NCBI GenBank assembly: GCA_902796695.1
Contig: CADBQE010000126.1
Span: forward strand, 1 to 7,089
Source: an uncultured Lachnospiraceae bacterium
GTDB lineage: Bacteria > Bacillota > Clostridia > Lachnospirales > Lachnospiraceae
Length of the DNA: 7,089 bases
Reading direction: 5' to 3'
In this document: piece after piece, positions 1 to 5,847 of the stretch
Numbering within the stretch: the stretch's first letter is position 1
Layout of the letters: each line of letters opens with the position of its first letter
Notes under the pieces: model-generated
The model's input: the letters and a program-made list of their open reading frames with translations, nothing else
Databases searched by the model: none
Told to the model about the DNA's origin: nothing
Program-made: the position numbers and the translations under genes

Positions 1-24
1 GCAGGTACGGTATTTTCTTTCGCA

Positions 25-675
25 TCACCGGTTTTCCTTCTGTACTTCCGTACAGGTCCCTTCCGAAATTTTAAACACGCGGTCACAGAGATCGATAATA
101 TCTTCTTTCTGGTGGGTGGTGATCAGGCAGGCGGCGCCCCGTTCTTTTTCTTCCCGGATGATCTGCCGGAAAAGGCCGACCGCTTCGTCGTCCAGACCGT
201 TTGTGGGCTCATCTAACAACAGCAGATCCGGCTGTTCCATAATGGCCTGCGCCAGCGCCAGTTTCTGCCGCATTCCCAGAGAATACGCCCTGTACTTCCG
301 TTTATCGTCGGGATCCAGGCCGACGCGCTGTAAGGCCAGACGGATCTCTTCCCGTCCGATCTGTCCCCGGATATCCGCGATCAGCCTGAGGTTTTCTTCT
401 CCGGTCAGATGCTTCCAGAGACCGATGTTTTCAATCACGATGCCCATGCTGTCCGGAAACGAATGGTCTTCGCTGATGGGCTTTCCGAACACGGTAATGC
501 GGCCGCTGTCGATCGTGATCAGGCCGGAGACGGCCCGGAGCAGCATGGTCTTTCCGGAAGCATTGCGCCCGAAAAAGCCGCAGATCTGCCCTTTGTCCAG
601 GGTCAGGTTAATATGGTCCAGCACACGGTGTCCTTTTAATTCTTTGCAGACGTTCTGCAGAATGATCTGATCCAT
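25..675 (-). CDS. ABC transporter ATP-binding protein (ABC-2-type exporter)
   Basis: This 216-aa protein is a stand-alone nucleotide-binding domain that would hydrolyse ATP on the cytoplasmic face and power the two permeases encoded just upstream. Motifs are in the expected order: Walker A GRNASGKT (36-43), signature region YSLGMRQ (131-137), Walker B DLLLLDEP (150-157, with D155 and catalytic E156), D-loop around GLD (160-162) and H-loop His188 in ITTHQ. The length is on the short side but complete for single-domain exporter ATPases. The second glycine of the Walker A consensus is Ala39, a variant I associate with some Firmicutes exporters. The ATG has a strong AGGAG (684-688) 8 nt upstream. 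It is the last gene of a three-gene minus-strand operon, 21 nt after the 490-aa permease. The family is clear; the transported substrate is not. Confidence 0.95.
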   Translation of the reverse strand: MDQIILQNVCKELKGHRVLDHINLTLDKGQICGFFGRNASGKTMLLRAVSGLITIDSGRITVFGKPISEDHSFPDSMGIVIENIGLWKHLTGEENLRLIADIRGQIGREEIRLALQRVGLDPDDKRKYRAYSLGMRQKLALAQAIMEQPDLLLLDEPTNGLDDEAVGLFRQIIREEKERGAACLITTHQKEDIIDLCDRVFKISEGTCTEVQKENR

Positions 676-696
676 GACGGGATCTCCTTTCGGTAT

Positions 697-2169
697 TTAT
701 AAACAGTCTTTCCGGATCACGGTCCGAACCCCGGCCCACAGGATAAACACGGAGAGGATCAGACAGTAAAGCGGAGAAATCCAGAGACGAAAAGCCGGAA
801 TCGGGTTTTCCAGGAAGGCCGGGAACAGCTCGTTAAGCCCGGGAATATTGTGGACGGACAGAATTCCCTGCGCGGAAGGATACAGGATTACCGGAATCCC
901 GCCTGCGATATTTCTGCCGAAGGCCGAGACGATCAATCCGCCGGCATAGAGCGGCAGAAGGATCCACAGCGCATAAGCCGGGGAGGAAAGCCGCAGCGTC
1001 AGAATATTGCAGGCCAGGACAAAAAGGGCCTGGCAGGGGATGACCGTGACCGCAAGCGCGCCGGCTGTCAGCAGGAGGGCGGAAGGATCGGCCGGGGCAT
1101 TGCCGGCGAGTAATACCGGAATGAGCACGAAGATGCCGCACAGGAGGCTGAACAGGACGGATCCCCCGAGGATCGTCCCCATTTCTTTCAGGGCCCACTG
1201 CCGGCGCCCGGCCGATCTGGTAAAGAGGAAGACGGCCGCCTGCTCCCGGTCCGCCGCCATGATCCCGCCGAACAGGAGCAGCTGAACGAGCAGGGGCAGG
1301 GCAAACAGAAGGTGCTCCGCAACAAGAGGCAGGGAATCACCCACATAAGTGCCGAACAGGCCGAGCAGGGCTTCTTCCGGGCTTGTGAGCGACCGGGCCA
1401 GGGCAAAGAGAGAAAGAAGAATTCCAAACGGAATGCCCCACAGACTTTTCCGCAGAATGATTCCGGCGGGGCCGTTCAGACGGATGCTCCGGTGAGATCG
1501 GCGCGGGCGGAGGAAAGCAGCCGTCAGCAGCAGCATGAGCAGAACTTTGCAGAAGGAACCGGCGGCAGTCAGGAAGACCGTGCCGCTTCCCGCCGCCCGG
1601 AAGGGGGTCAGCATCGGCAGGTAAAAAATCGAGACCGGGGCGGCAAAATATCCGGATGCCGCCATATAATCCAGGGAAAGCAGAAGCCAGACGAGCAGGG
1701 TGCCGAGATAATTCTTCTGCTTTTTCAGCTGGATCGTACAGGCTGGTATGCCGGCAGCCAGCAGGGAAAGAAAGACATTCAGACAGCACAGAAAAAGAAA
1801 ACCGGCGGAATGAGCTCCGTGAACCCATCCCGTAAGGCAGATGAGGACCATATAGGGAAGCGCGAAAAACGCCGTTTCGATCAGCAGAAAGCGGAACCTG
1901 GTCAGGAAAAGGCTCCGGAGGCCGGGAAAACGTAGCCGGCAAGAGATGCTGATAAAAAGGGAATCGTGACGGCCTGTGAACAGCAGATAGCCCGTCATGA
2001 GAATCAGATGGACCAGATGCACAAAGCACAGGCCTTCTTCAAAAACATCTGTCCGCAGACGGCGGCAGGTGAGCAGCACGGAAACCGTGTACAGCACATA
2101 GAGGACGGCAATATAAAGAAATCCCCGGACGGTAATGATCCGCTCCGCCAGACGGCTGTTCTTTGTCAT
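697..2169 (-). CDS. Double-length ABC-2-type transporter permease
   Basis: This 490-aa, very hydrophobic protein is the probable membrane subunit of the exporter operon. By eye I count about 12 membrane segments in two groups: roughly 17-34, 47-64, 95-113, 121-143, 155-176 and 197-220, then a basic linker (221-240), then 241-260, 281-303, 331-353, 364-391, 398-416 and 464-482. The second half carries FTRSAGRRQW (316-325) between its second and third segments. That resembles the cytoplasmic 'TR...R' loop of ABC-2-type permeases and parallels TRGSRR in the neighbouring permease. The size and two-block layout suggest an ancestral fusion or duplication of two six-segment permeases; this is inference. 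Its ATG overlaps the stop of the upstream gene as ATGA, with only a modest AGGG 7 nt upstream, so translational coupling is likely. Substrate unknown. Confidence 0.85.
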   Translation of the reverse strand: MTKNSRLAERIITVRGFLYIAVLYVLYTVSVLLTCRRLRTDVFEEGLCFVHLVHLILMTGYLLFTGRHDSLFISISCRLRFPGLRSLFLTRFRFLLIETAFFALPYMVLICLTGWVHGAHSAGFLFLCCLNVFLSLLAAGIPACTIQLKKQKNYLGTLLVWLLLSLDYMAASGYFAAPVSIFYLPMLTPFRAAGSGTVFLTAAGSFCKVLLMLLLTAAFLRPRRSHRSIRLNGPAGIILRKSLWGIPFGILLSLFALARSLTSPEEALLGLFGTYVGDSLPLVAEHLLFALPLLVQLLLFGGIMAADREQAAVFLFTRSAGRRQWALKEMGTILGGSVLFSLLCGIFVLIPVLLAGNAPADPSALLLTAGALAVTVIPCQALFVLACNILTLRLSSPAYALWILLPLYAGGLIVSAFGRNIAGGIPVILYPSAQGILSVHNIPGLNELFPAFLENPIPAFRLWISPLYCLILSVFILWAGVRTVIRKDCL

Positions 2170-3005
2170 AAGATATCCCTGCCTGATGACGAGCCGACCT
2201 TGCGGAGCAGAAGTGCCAGACTGCCCAGAAGCAGAAGGGCATAGACGGACAGAATCAGAGACAGCCGCGGCCCGGGAATCACCGGAGAGACCAGAAAATA
2301 GTTCTGAATCACCAGGATACGGAGGCCGAGCACGGAAAAGATGAGCGGCAGCACCGTGCCGAAGATAAGGGGCAGGAGCAGTGTGGTCAGAAGGTTTCTG
2401 ACATAAATAAGAGAAACCGCATAGGTCAGTTCCGCCAGGCAGACGCCCCAGAGTCCAATGAGAACCATGTGAGCGGCCATGCAGAGAACCGGCGCGTTCA
2501 TATACAGTTCAGGGAATACCGCATATGAAAGCTCTTCCCGATAATTGCCCTGATAAACACTCTGCTGGAAAAGAGAAAGCATACTGTCGGCCGAAGGATA
2601 AGCGACCAGACAGAGAAGATAATTGATCAGGAAAGGAAGCACGGAAAAGACAAAGGCGGTAAGGGCGATGACAATAGCTTTGCTGAAATAATAATTCCGG
2701 CGGCTGCCGCGGGTGAGAAGAACCGCTTCCGCATGGCCTGTCTTTTCCTCCGCGTAGGAACAGGCGGCCGGAACCGAGGCCAGAAGGGGCACAAAAAAAA
2801 GAACGGCGATGCTGCCGACGCCGGAAATACAGAGCATGGATTTATATTCCGGGGACGAAGAAGTCTCCCGGAAGAATTCGGTGATCCCGGTAAACAGCAT
2901 CTCCAGAAAAGCGGCAACCGCAAGCCCGGCACAGAGTACCAGGGCGATCCAGGTCTCGTGCCGGGAAAATGCTTTGCGGAATTCATGTTTCAGATACAAG
3001 GTCAT
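2166..3005 (-). CDS. ABC-2-type transporter permease
   Basis: This 279-aa integral membrane protein is the first gene of the exporter operon. About six membrane segments are visible (roughly 18-34, 62-82, 110-135, 172-200, 203-226 and 244-267). Between the second and third lie YAEEK (84-88) and TRGSRRNYYFSK (98-109), the charged cytoplasmic loop typical of ABC-2-type permeases with a 'Y.EEK..G....LLTR..RR' pattern. The long loop 136-171 between segments three and four probably faces outside. The ATG at 3003-3005 is preceded by AGGAG (3014-3018) with an 8-nt spacer, and a promoter lies about 90 bp upstream, so this start is well supported. Its stop overlaps the start of the 490-aa permease by 4 nt. 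It would pair with that permease and the 216-aa ATPase to form an efflux or self-protection transporter; the substrate cannot be told from sequence. Confidence 0.87.
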   Translation of the reverse strand: MTLYLKHEFRKAFSRHETWIALVLCAGLAVAAFLEMLFTGITEFFRETSSSPEYKSMLCISGVGSIAVLFFVPLLASVPAACSYAEEKTGHAEAVLLTRGSRRNYYFSKAIVIALTAFVFSVLPFLINYLLCLVAYPSADSMLSLFQQSVYQGNYREELSYAVFPELYMNAPVLCMAAHMVLIGLWGVCLAELTYAVSLIYVRNLLTTLLLPLIFGTVLPLIFSVLGLRILVIQNYFLVSPVIPGPRLSLILSVYALLLLGSLALLLRKVGSSSGRDIL

Positions 3006-3091
3006 GAGTCAGACTCCTCTGCGCAAAGGAAAGTTTTTTGCTTTCGCGACGCAAAACTTTTTGTAAAATAATATTGTTTACTGTACTGCTC
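3006..3091 (-). promoter_or_regulatory. 5' leader of the exporter operon
   Basis: This is the predicted untranslated leader between the inferred start point (about 3091) and the ATG at 3005. Its main element is an imperfect inverted repeat at 3030-3060: AAAGTTTTTTGC (3030-3041), a 9-nt loop containing TCGCGA, and GCAAAACTTT (3051-3060). That gives 10 bp with a 2-nt bulge, ending about 11 nt from the AGGAG. In the operon's direction no U-run follows it, so it does not look like an attenuator terminator. Close to the start point, GTAAA and TTTAC arms flank 9 nt (3063-3081), where a repressor site could lie. Both functions are inferred from position only. Confidence 0.4.
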
Positions 3092-3097
3092 ACACAA

Positions 3098-3126
3098 AAA
3101 ATACCACGTTGATTCTCAAATGTCAA
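3098..3126 (-). promoter_or_regulatory. Sigma-A/sigma-70-type promoter of the exporter operon
   Basis: Read on the minus strand, the -35 box is a perfect TTGACA (3126-3121). A 17-bp spacer follows, then the -10 box TATTTT (3103-3098). Transcription would start near 3091 and proceed into the 279-aa permease. It sits in the only markedly AT-rich stretch of the window, and no gene lies between it and the operon. Confidence 0.75.
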
Positions 3127-3141
3127 GAAAAATCATATAGT
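3113..3141 (+). promoter_or_regulatory. Possible plus-strand promoter for an upstream leader or small RNA
   Basis: A TTCTCA (-35-like, 4 of 6 matches to TTGACA) at 3113-3118 is followed after 17 bp by TATAGT (-10-like, 5 of 6) at 3136-3141, predicting a start near 3148. It overlaps the oppositely directed exporter promoter, so the two could not be occupied together. The match is moderate and the call depends partly on the structured stretch immediately downstream. Confidence 0.35.
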
Positions 3142-3149
3142 TTTGTCCC

Positions 3150-3237
3150 AAAAAGGCAATATCGGCAAAACCGATAACCGCAGCGGACCGTGTGACGGCC
3201 GCGGGGGGGCTCCCGGGGCCCGACGCTGGCCATTTTT
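3150..3237 (+). ncRNA. Candidate structured RNA between the divergent promoters (leader, riboswitch-like or small RNA)
   Basis: On the plus strand this stretch can fold as a closed domain. AAAAAGGC (3150-3157) pairs with GCC-A-TTTTT (3229-3237) with one bulged A. Inside are TATCGG/CCGATA with a CAAAA loop (3160-3176); GCGG-A-CCG pairing with CGGCCGC around a TGTGA loop (3183-3202), 7 bp with one bulged A; and a GC-rich hairpin GGGC/GCCC (3207-3221) with loop TCCCGGG. The domain ends in a T-run, so it could also act as a weak terminator. A possible promoter lies directly upstream, and the LOG-family gene's own promoter lies downstream. I do not recognise a known riboswitch class. No coding sequence is convincing here. 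Folding was done by eye, and GC-rich sequence pairs easily by chance. Confidence 0.35.
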
Positions 3238-3248
3238 ATACTTTCCGG

Positions 3249-3277
3249 TTGAAAAACGGAAGCATATCGGTTACAAT
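3249..3277 (+). promoter_or_regulatory. Sigma-A/sigma-70-type promoter of the LOG-family gene
   Basis: TTGAAA (3249-3254) and TACAAT (3272-3277) are separated by exactly 17 bp, each with 5 of 6 consensus matches. The predicted start near 3284 leaves a leader of about 40 nt before the ATG at 3323. This position argues against the longer reading frame that begins with TTG at 3143. Confidence 0.7.
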
Positions 3278-3322
3278 ACAAAATTGCACCAAAAGCAGGA
3301 AATCGCGGTTGGGGAGGGCTCT

Positions 3323-3865
3323 ATGAAGATCGGTGTCTTTTTATCATCGCGGATGGGAAGGACGGATGCCTATCGGCAGCTGACGGAGAAACTGGGCCGG
3401 TTTCTGGCCGAAAACGGGCATGAACTGGTATACGGCGGCGAAAACTACGGCCTGATGGCCGTGCTGGCGGATACGGTTCTGGCCGCCGGCGGCCGCGCCG
3501 CGGGCGTTGTTCCGGATCTTTCCCCGATGCGGGAAAATGTGCACCCCGGCCTGCAGGAGATCCACTACGTTCGCAGCATGGCGGAACGCAAAACCCTGAT
3601 GATCGATCTGGCGGATGCCTTCATCGCCCTGCCCGGCGGCATCGGGACTTTGGATGAATTCTCGGAGGTCCTGTGCCTCAACGCGATCGGTGCGCTTCAT
3701 AAACCGCTCGTCCTTCTGGGGACGGACGGTTACTATGAACCTTTCCGGCAGGTGCAGAATAAAATCCTGCAGGAAGGAATGGCGGACCCGTCCTCCTTCA
3801 GTCTCTTCCTCATTACGGAAGATCTTGACGAAGCCGGCCGCTTCCTGACCACGGCCGGGAGCTGA
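3323..3865 (+). CDS. LOG-family (TIGR00730-type) nucleotide 5'-monophosphate phosphoribohydrolase-like protein
   Basis: This 180-aa cytosolic protein matches the LOG / 'lysine decarboxylase-like' Rossmann family. Characterised members split nucleoside 5'-monophosphates, such as cytokinin riboside monophosphates, into base and ribose 5-phosphate. Visible motifs are the N-terminal strand KIGVFLSS (2-9), the loop YGGENYGLM (37-45), SMAERK (85-90, with the family's R89 and K90) and the signature PGGIGTLDE (104-112, with conserved E112). The length is normal for the family. In the YGG..GLMG loop, Glu40 and Ala46 replace the usual Gly/Ser and Gly. I chose the ATG at 3323 because GGAGG (3313-3317) lies 5 nt upstream and a promoter precedes it; extension to a TTG at 3143 would translate regulatory DNA. 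It stands alone between two transporter operons. The bacterial substrate is uncertain, possibly AMP or another purine nucleotide. Confidence 0.92.
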   Translation: MKIGVFLSSRMGRTDAYRQLTEKLGRFLAENGHELVYGGENYGLMAVLADTVLAAGGRAAGVVPDLSPMRENVHPGLQEIHYVRSMAERKTLMIDLADAFIALPGGIGTLDEFSEVLCLNAIGALHKPLVLLGTDGYYEPFRQVQNKILQEGMADPSSFSLFLITEDLDEAGRFLTTAGS

Positions 3866-3871
3866 CCATAG

Positions 3872-3892
3872 GGGCCGATGTGCCGTCGGCCC
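3872..3892. repeat. GC-rich inverted repeat after the LOG-family gene
   Basis: GGGCCGA (3872-3878) and TCGGCCC (3886-3892) form a perfect 7-bp stem with a 7-nt loop, starting 6 nt after the stop codon. It may protect the 3' end of the transcript or act as a weak terminator. No T-run follows on either strand, so a standard intrinsic terminator is not supported. Confidence 0.45.
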
Positions 3893-3896
3893 GCAT

Positions 3897-3923
3897 GTGA
3901 CAAAGGAACCGTCCCTCTGTCAC
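3897..3923 (-). repeat. REP-like 27-bp palindromic element
   Basis: Perfect arms GTGACA (3897-3902) and TGTCAC (3918-3923) enclose a further imperfect palindrome around a central base at 3910. On the minus strand the two internal mismatches become G-T (G-U) pairs, so that strand can form nearly 13 paired positions on each side. The plus strand would have A-C mispairs instead. The sequence resembles an interspersed palindrome (AGGGACGGTTCC core with GTGACA/TGTCAC ends) that I recall from many Firmicutes genomes; this is memory, not a search. Such elements are usually mobilised by single-stranded-DNA Y1 (RAYT/IS200-like) transposases acting in trans. No such gene is in this window. Confidence 0.55.
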
Positions 3924-3937
3924 CGAACCGGTGCCTG

Positions 3938-3953
3938 CCCGGGTGTGCCCGGG
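3938..3953. repeat. CCCGGG hairpin upstream of the solute-binding protein gene
   Basis: Two copies of the self-complementary hexamer CCCGGG (3938-3943 and 3948-3953) flank TGTG and can form a 6-bp stem with a 4-nt loop. Viewed another way, it is a direct repeat TGCCCGGG (3936-3943 and 3946-3953). It lies 38 nt before the start codon. No T-run follows. In the rest of the 126-bp spacer I see no convincing promoter: an extended -10-like TGACATAAA at 3955-3963 has no recognisable -35 box. Confidence 0.4.
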
Positions 3954-3991
3954 ATGACATAAAAATACTTTGAGAATTGGGGGATCACAAA

Positions 3992-5782
3992 ATGAAACGT
4001 ACCCGACTTCTGATCCTGGCCTGGGCGCTCGTCCTGGGCCTGTCTGCCTGCGGTCCGGCTTCCGGCGGGACCACAGCCGCATCCGAACCCGTCTCCACGG
4101 AGGGACAGGCTTCTGCGGTCAAGCATCTGCGGATGCCCGACGGAGAATGCAAGACCTTCAATCCCTATCTGGCCAATACTCCGGATGAAATGATGAATGA
4201 CTTCGCGCAGGCGAGGCTCTACCGTCGTTTTGCCAAAGAAGACCGGGAGACGCTTTATATGCGTCCCGAACTGGCGGCGGAAGAACCGGTGCAGATGGAC
4301 GCGGAAGGGAAAGTCTGGCAGATCCGGATCCGTCCGAACCTGTTCTTCACGGATCATCAGGGCAATCTGACCGATAAGCCCATCAACGCCGCCGTCTTCG
4401 AGCATTCCTTCAAAATGGCGCTGGACCCCGTCTTAAAACAGCGGGCCGGCGACAACATGTCCATCTACATCACGATCGTCAACGCCAAAGAATACTTCCA
4501 GCAGAAGCCGGAAGCACCGGTCAAATGGGAAGACGTGGGCATTAAAACGGTGGATGACCTGACGCTGGAACTGACGCTGGCCACGCCGTCCACGGCCCTG
4601 AATGTCATGCAGCAGTTTACCGGCTACGGGACCGTCCCCACCGATCCGGAGCTCTTTACGTCCCTGATGAAGGACGGGAGCACCGCCTACGGCACGGATC
4701 ACACCAAGACCCTTTACTGCGGCGCGTTTTACGTGACCGACTGGGTCAAATCCTCCGCCATCACGCTGAAAAAGAATCCGCATTACGTATTCGCGGATGA
4801 GATCCGCCTGACGGACGCGACGCTGTATTATGTGGAAAACTACCAGACGCAGCTGGAAATGTACTTAAAGGGCGACCTGGATTCCACGGCGCTGGACGCG
4901 GAGATCGCGCCGCGCTACGCGGAGCGGGAAGACTATCTGGACTACCCCGCCCGCTACCTGATGCAGATCGAGATCAACCGCGGCAATCCGGAAAAACCCA
5001 TTCTGGACAACATGAATTTCAAAAACGCGCTGTGGTACGCGGTGGACCGGGTCACGCTGGCGGGACTGGAAGCCGCCATTCCGGCCAACTATATTATTCC
5101 GGACACTTCCCTGGCGGATTCGCAGACCGGCCTGCTGTTTAAGAACACGGACGTCGCCAAAAGCTATCGTGAAGACATAAACGCCAGCTACGACCCCGCG
5201 AAAGCCAAAGCCTTCTTCGACAAAGCCATGGAAGAGGAGAAGATAAGCGGAAAACTGACGCTGGAACTGATCATTTCTCCGGCCACCCCCGAGCAGAGCC
5301 TCTGCGCGCAGTTCCTGCAGCAGCACCTGGCGGAGATTTTCGGAGAAGACCGTTTTGAACTGAAGATCACGGAAAACGAAGACCGCGCCAATCTGATGAA
5401 GACCTGGCGGACCGATCCGGCCGCCTACGAACTCTGCCTGTCCAACTGGAGCCGTGCGGTGACGGATGACAGCCCGTTCAACGTCTTTGACAAATACAGC
5501 GAGGAATATGACATGAAGGTCAACGCCCCCTACGGGAACGCCTTCATCAACAAAACCATTTTCCTGCAGACCACCGACCCCCGGGTCAAAACCGACCAGG
5601 CCTACAACACGCAGCTGGCCGGGCAGATGGAAAAAGAGGCCCTGGAAAACCGTCTGGTGATCCCGATGTTCGAACGCAACTTCCAGTACCTGATCAGCCC
5701 GAAACTGATCCTCCCCCTCAAGGAACCGAACCCTTCCATGGGCTTTACCCTGCGCCCCTGGCTGGCCGACCTTATCCCGTAA
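3992..5782 (+). CDS. Oligopeptide/dipeptide-type ABC transporter solute-binding lipoprotein (SBP_bac_5 family)
   Basis: This 596-aa extracytoplasmic receptor would bind an oligopeptide or similar solute and deliver it to the permeases encoded next. It has a lipoprotein signal peptide: basic KRTR (2-5), a hydrophobic core 6-17 and lipobox LSAC with lipid-modified Cys20. A small-residue linker (21-42) follows. Family features of the OppA/DppA type are visible: an N-terminal lobe with the F-x-P pattern at FNPYL (56-60), ELAAEEP (93-99), a GAFYVTDW...ITLKKNPHY stretch (244-265), and FKNALWYAVDR (343-353), where family members usually have 'F..AL..AIDR'. The length fits OppA-class proteins, which run from the low 500s to about 600 aa. 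I chose the ATG at 3992 over a TTG at 3977 because GGGGG (3979-3983) is correctly spaced before it and the signal peptide begins there. Substrate identity cannot be read from sequence. Confidence 0.94.
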   Translation: MKRTRLLILAWALVLGLSACGPASGGTTAASEPVSTEGQASAVKHLRMPDGECKTFNPYLANTPDEMMNDFAQARLYRRFAKEDRETLYMRPELAAEEPVQMDAEGKVWQIRIRPNLFFTDHQGNLTDKPINAAVFEHSFKMALDPVLKQRAGDNMSIYITIVNAKEYFQQKPEAPVKWEDVGIKTVDDLTLELTLATPSTALNVMQQFTGYGTVPTDPELFTSLMKDGSTAYGTDHTKTLYCGAFYVTDWVKSSAITLKKNPHYVFADEIRLTDATLYYVENYQTQLEMYLKGDLDSTALDAEIAPRYAEREDYLDYPARYLMQIEINRGNPEKPILDNMNFKNALWYAVDRVTLAGLEAAIPANYIIPDTSLADSQTGLLFKNTDVAKSYREDINASYDPAKAKAFFDKAMEEEKISGKLTLELIISPATPEQSLCAQFLQQHLAEIFGEDRFELKITENEDRANLMKTWRTDPAAYELCLSNWSRAVTDDSPFNVFDKYSEEYDMKVNAPYGNAFINKTIFLQTTDPRVKTDQAYNTQLAGQMEKEALENRLVIPMFERNFQYLISPKLILPLKEPNPSMGFTLRPWLADLIP

Positions 5783-5797
5783 CCCTGACCGCACAGA

Positions 5798-5829
5798 CAG
5801 GGCCGCGGGGACGTTTCCCCGCGGCCCTG
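5798..5829 (+). promoter_or_regulatory. Perfect 14-bp intercistronic hairpin
   Basis: The arms at 5798-5811 and 5816-5829 are perfectly complementary over 14 bp (CAGGGCCG... against ...CGGCCCTG) around the tetraloop CGTT. It begins 15 nt after the receptor stop and ends 5 nt before the ribosome binding site of the permease. Only a short CTTTC follows, so it would be a leaky terminator at best. Such hairpins commonly protect the upstream message from 3' exonucleases, giving more receptor than permease. That role is inferred from position. Confidence 0.7.
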
Positions 5830-5847
5830 CTTTCGGGAGCTTGATCC

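Noticed and set aside
40..301. A 12-base repeat CTGTACTTCCGT at 40-51 and 290-301, the first copy also forming a small hairpin
   Set aside because: Both copies are inside the ATPase gene and encode different residues in different frames; coincidence is the simplest explanation.
1312..2029. Open frames on either strand within the 490-aa permease gene (1312-1935 plus, 1337-2029 minus)
   Set aside because: Their composition is low-complexity and strongly charged or Pro/Arg-rich, with no motif; the hydrophobic permease frame explains the region.
2983..3093. Short GTG-started minus-strand frame of about 36 codons running through the exporter leader
   Set aside because: It would start almost at the predicted transcription start with no ribosome binding site and has no recognisable leader-peptide features.
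3155..3190. c-di-GMP-I (GEMM) riboswitch
   Set aside because: The order of elements is loosely similar, but the conserved ACGCAAAGC core and the second receptor stem are not present.
3143..3322. N-terminal extension of the LOG-family protein from a TTG start
   Set aside because: It would add 60 residues unlike the family, has no ribosome binding site, and covers the promoter and hairpin region; the ATG at 3323 has a strong GGAGG and matches the family start.
3872..3892. Intrinsic terminator for the LOG-family gene
   Set aside because: The stem is good, but no T-run follows on the plus strand, so I list it only as an inverted repeat.
3977..3991. TTG start five codons before the receptor ATG
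   Set aside because: It overlaps the purine-rich ribosome binding site, and the signal peptide begins cleanly at the ATG at 3992.
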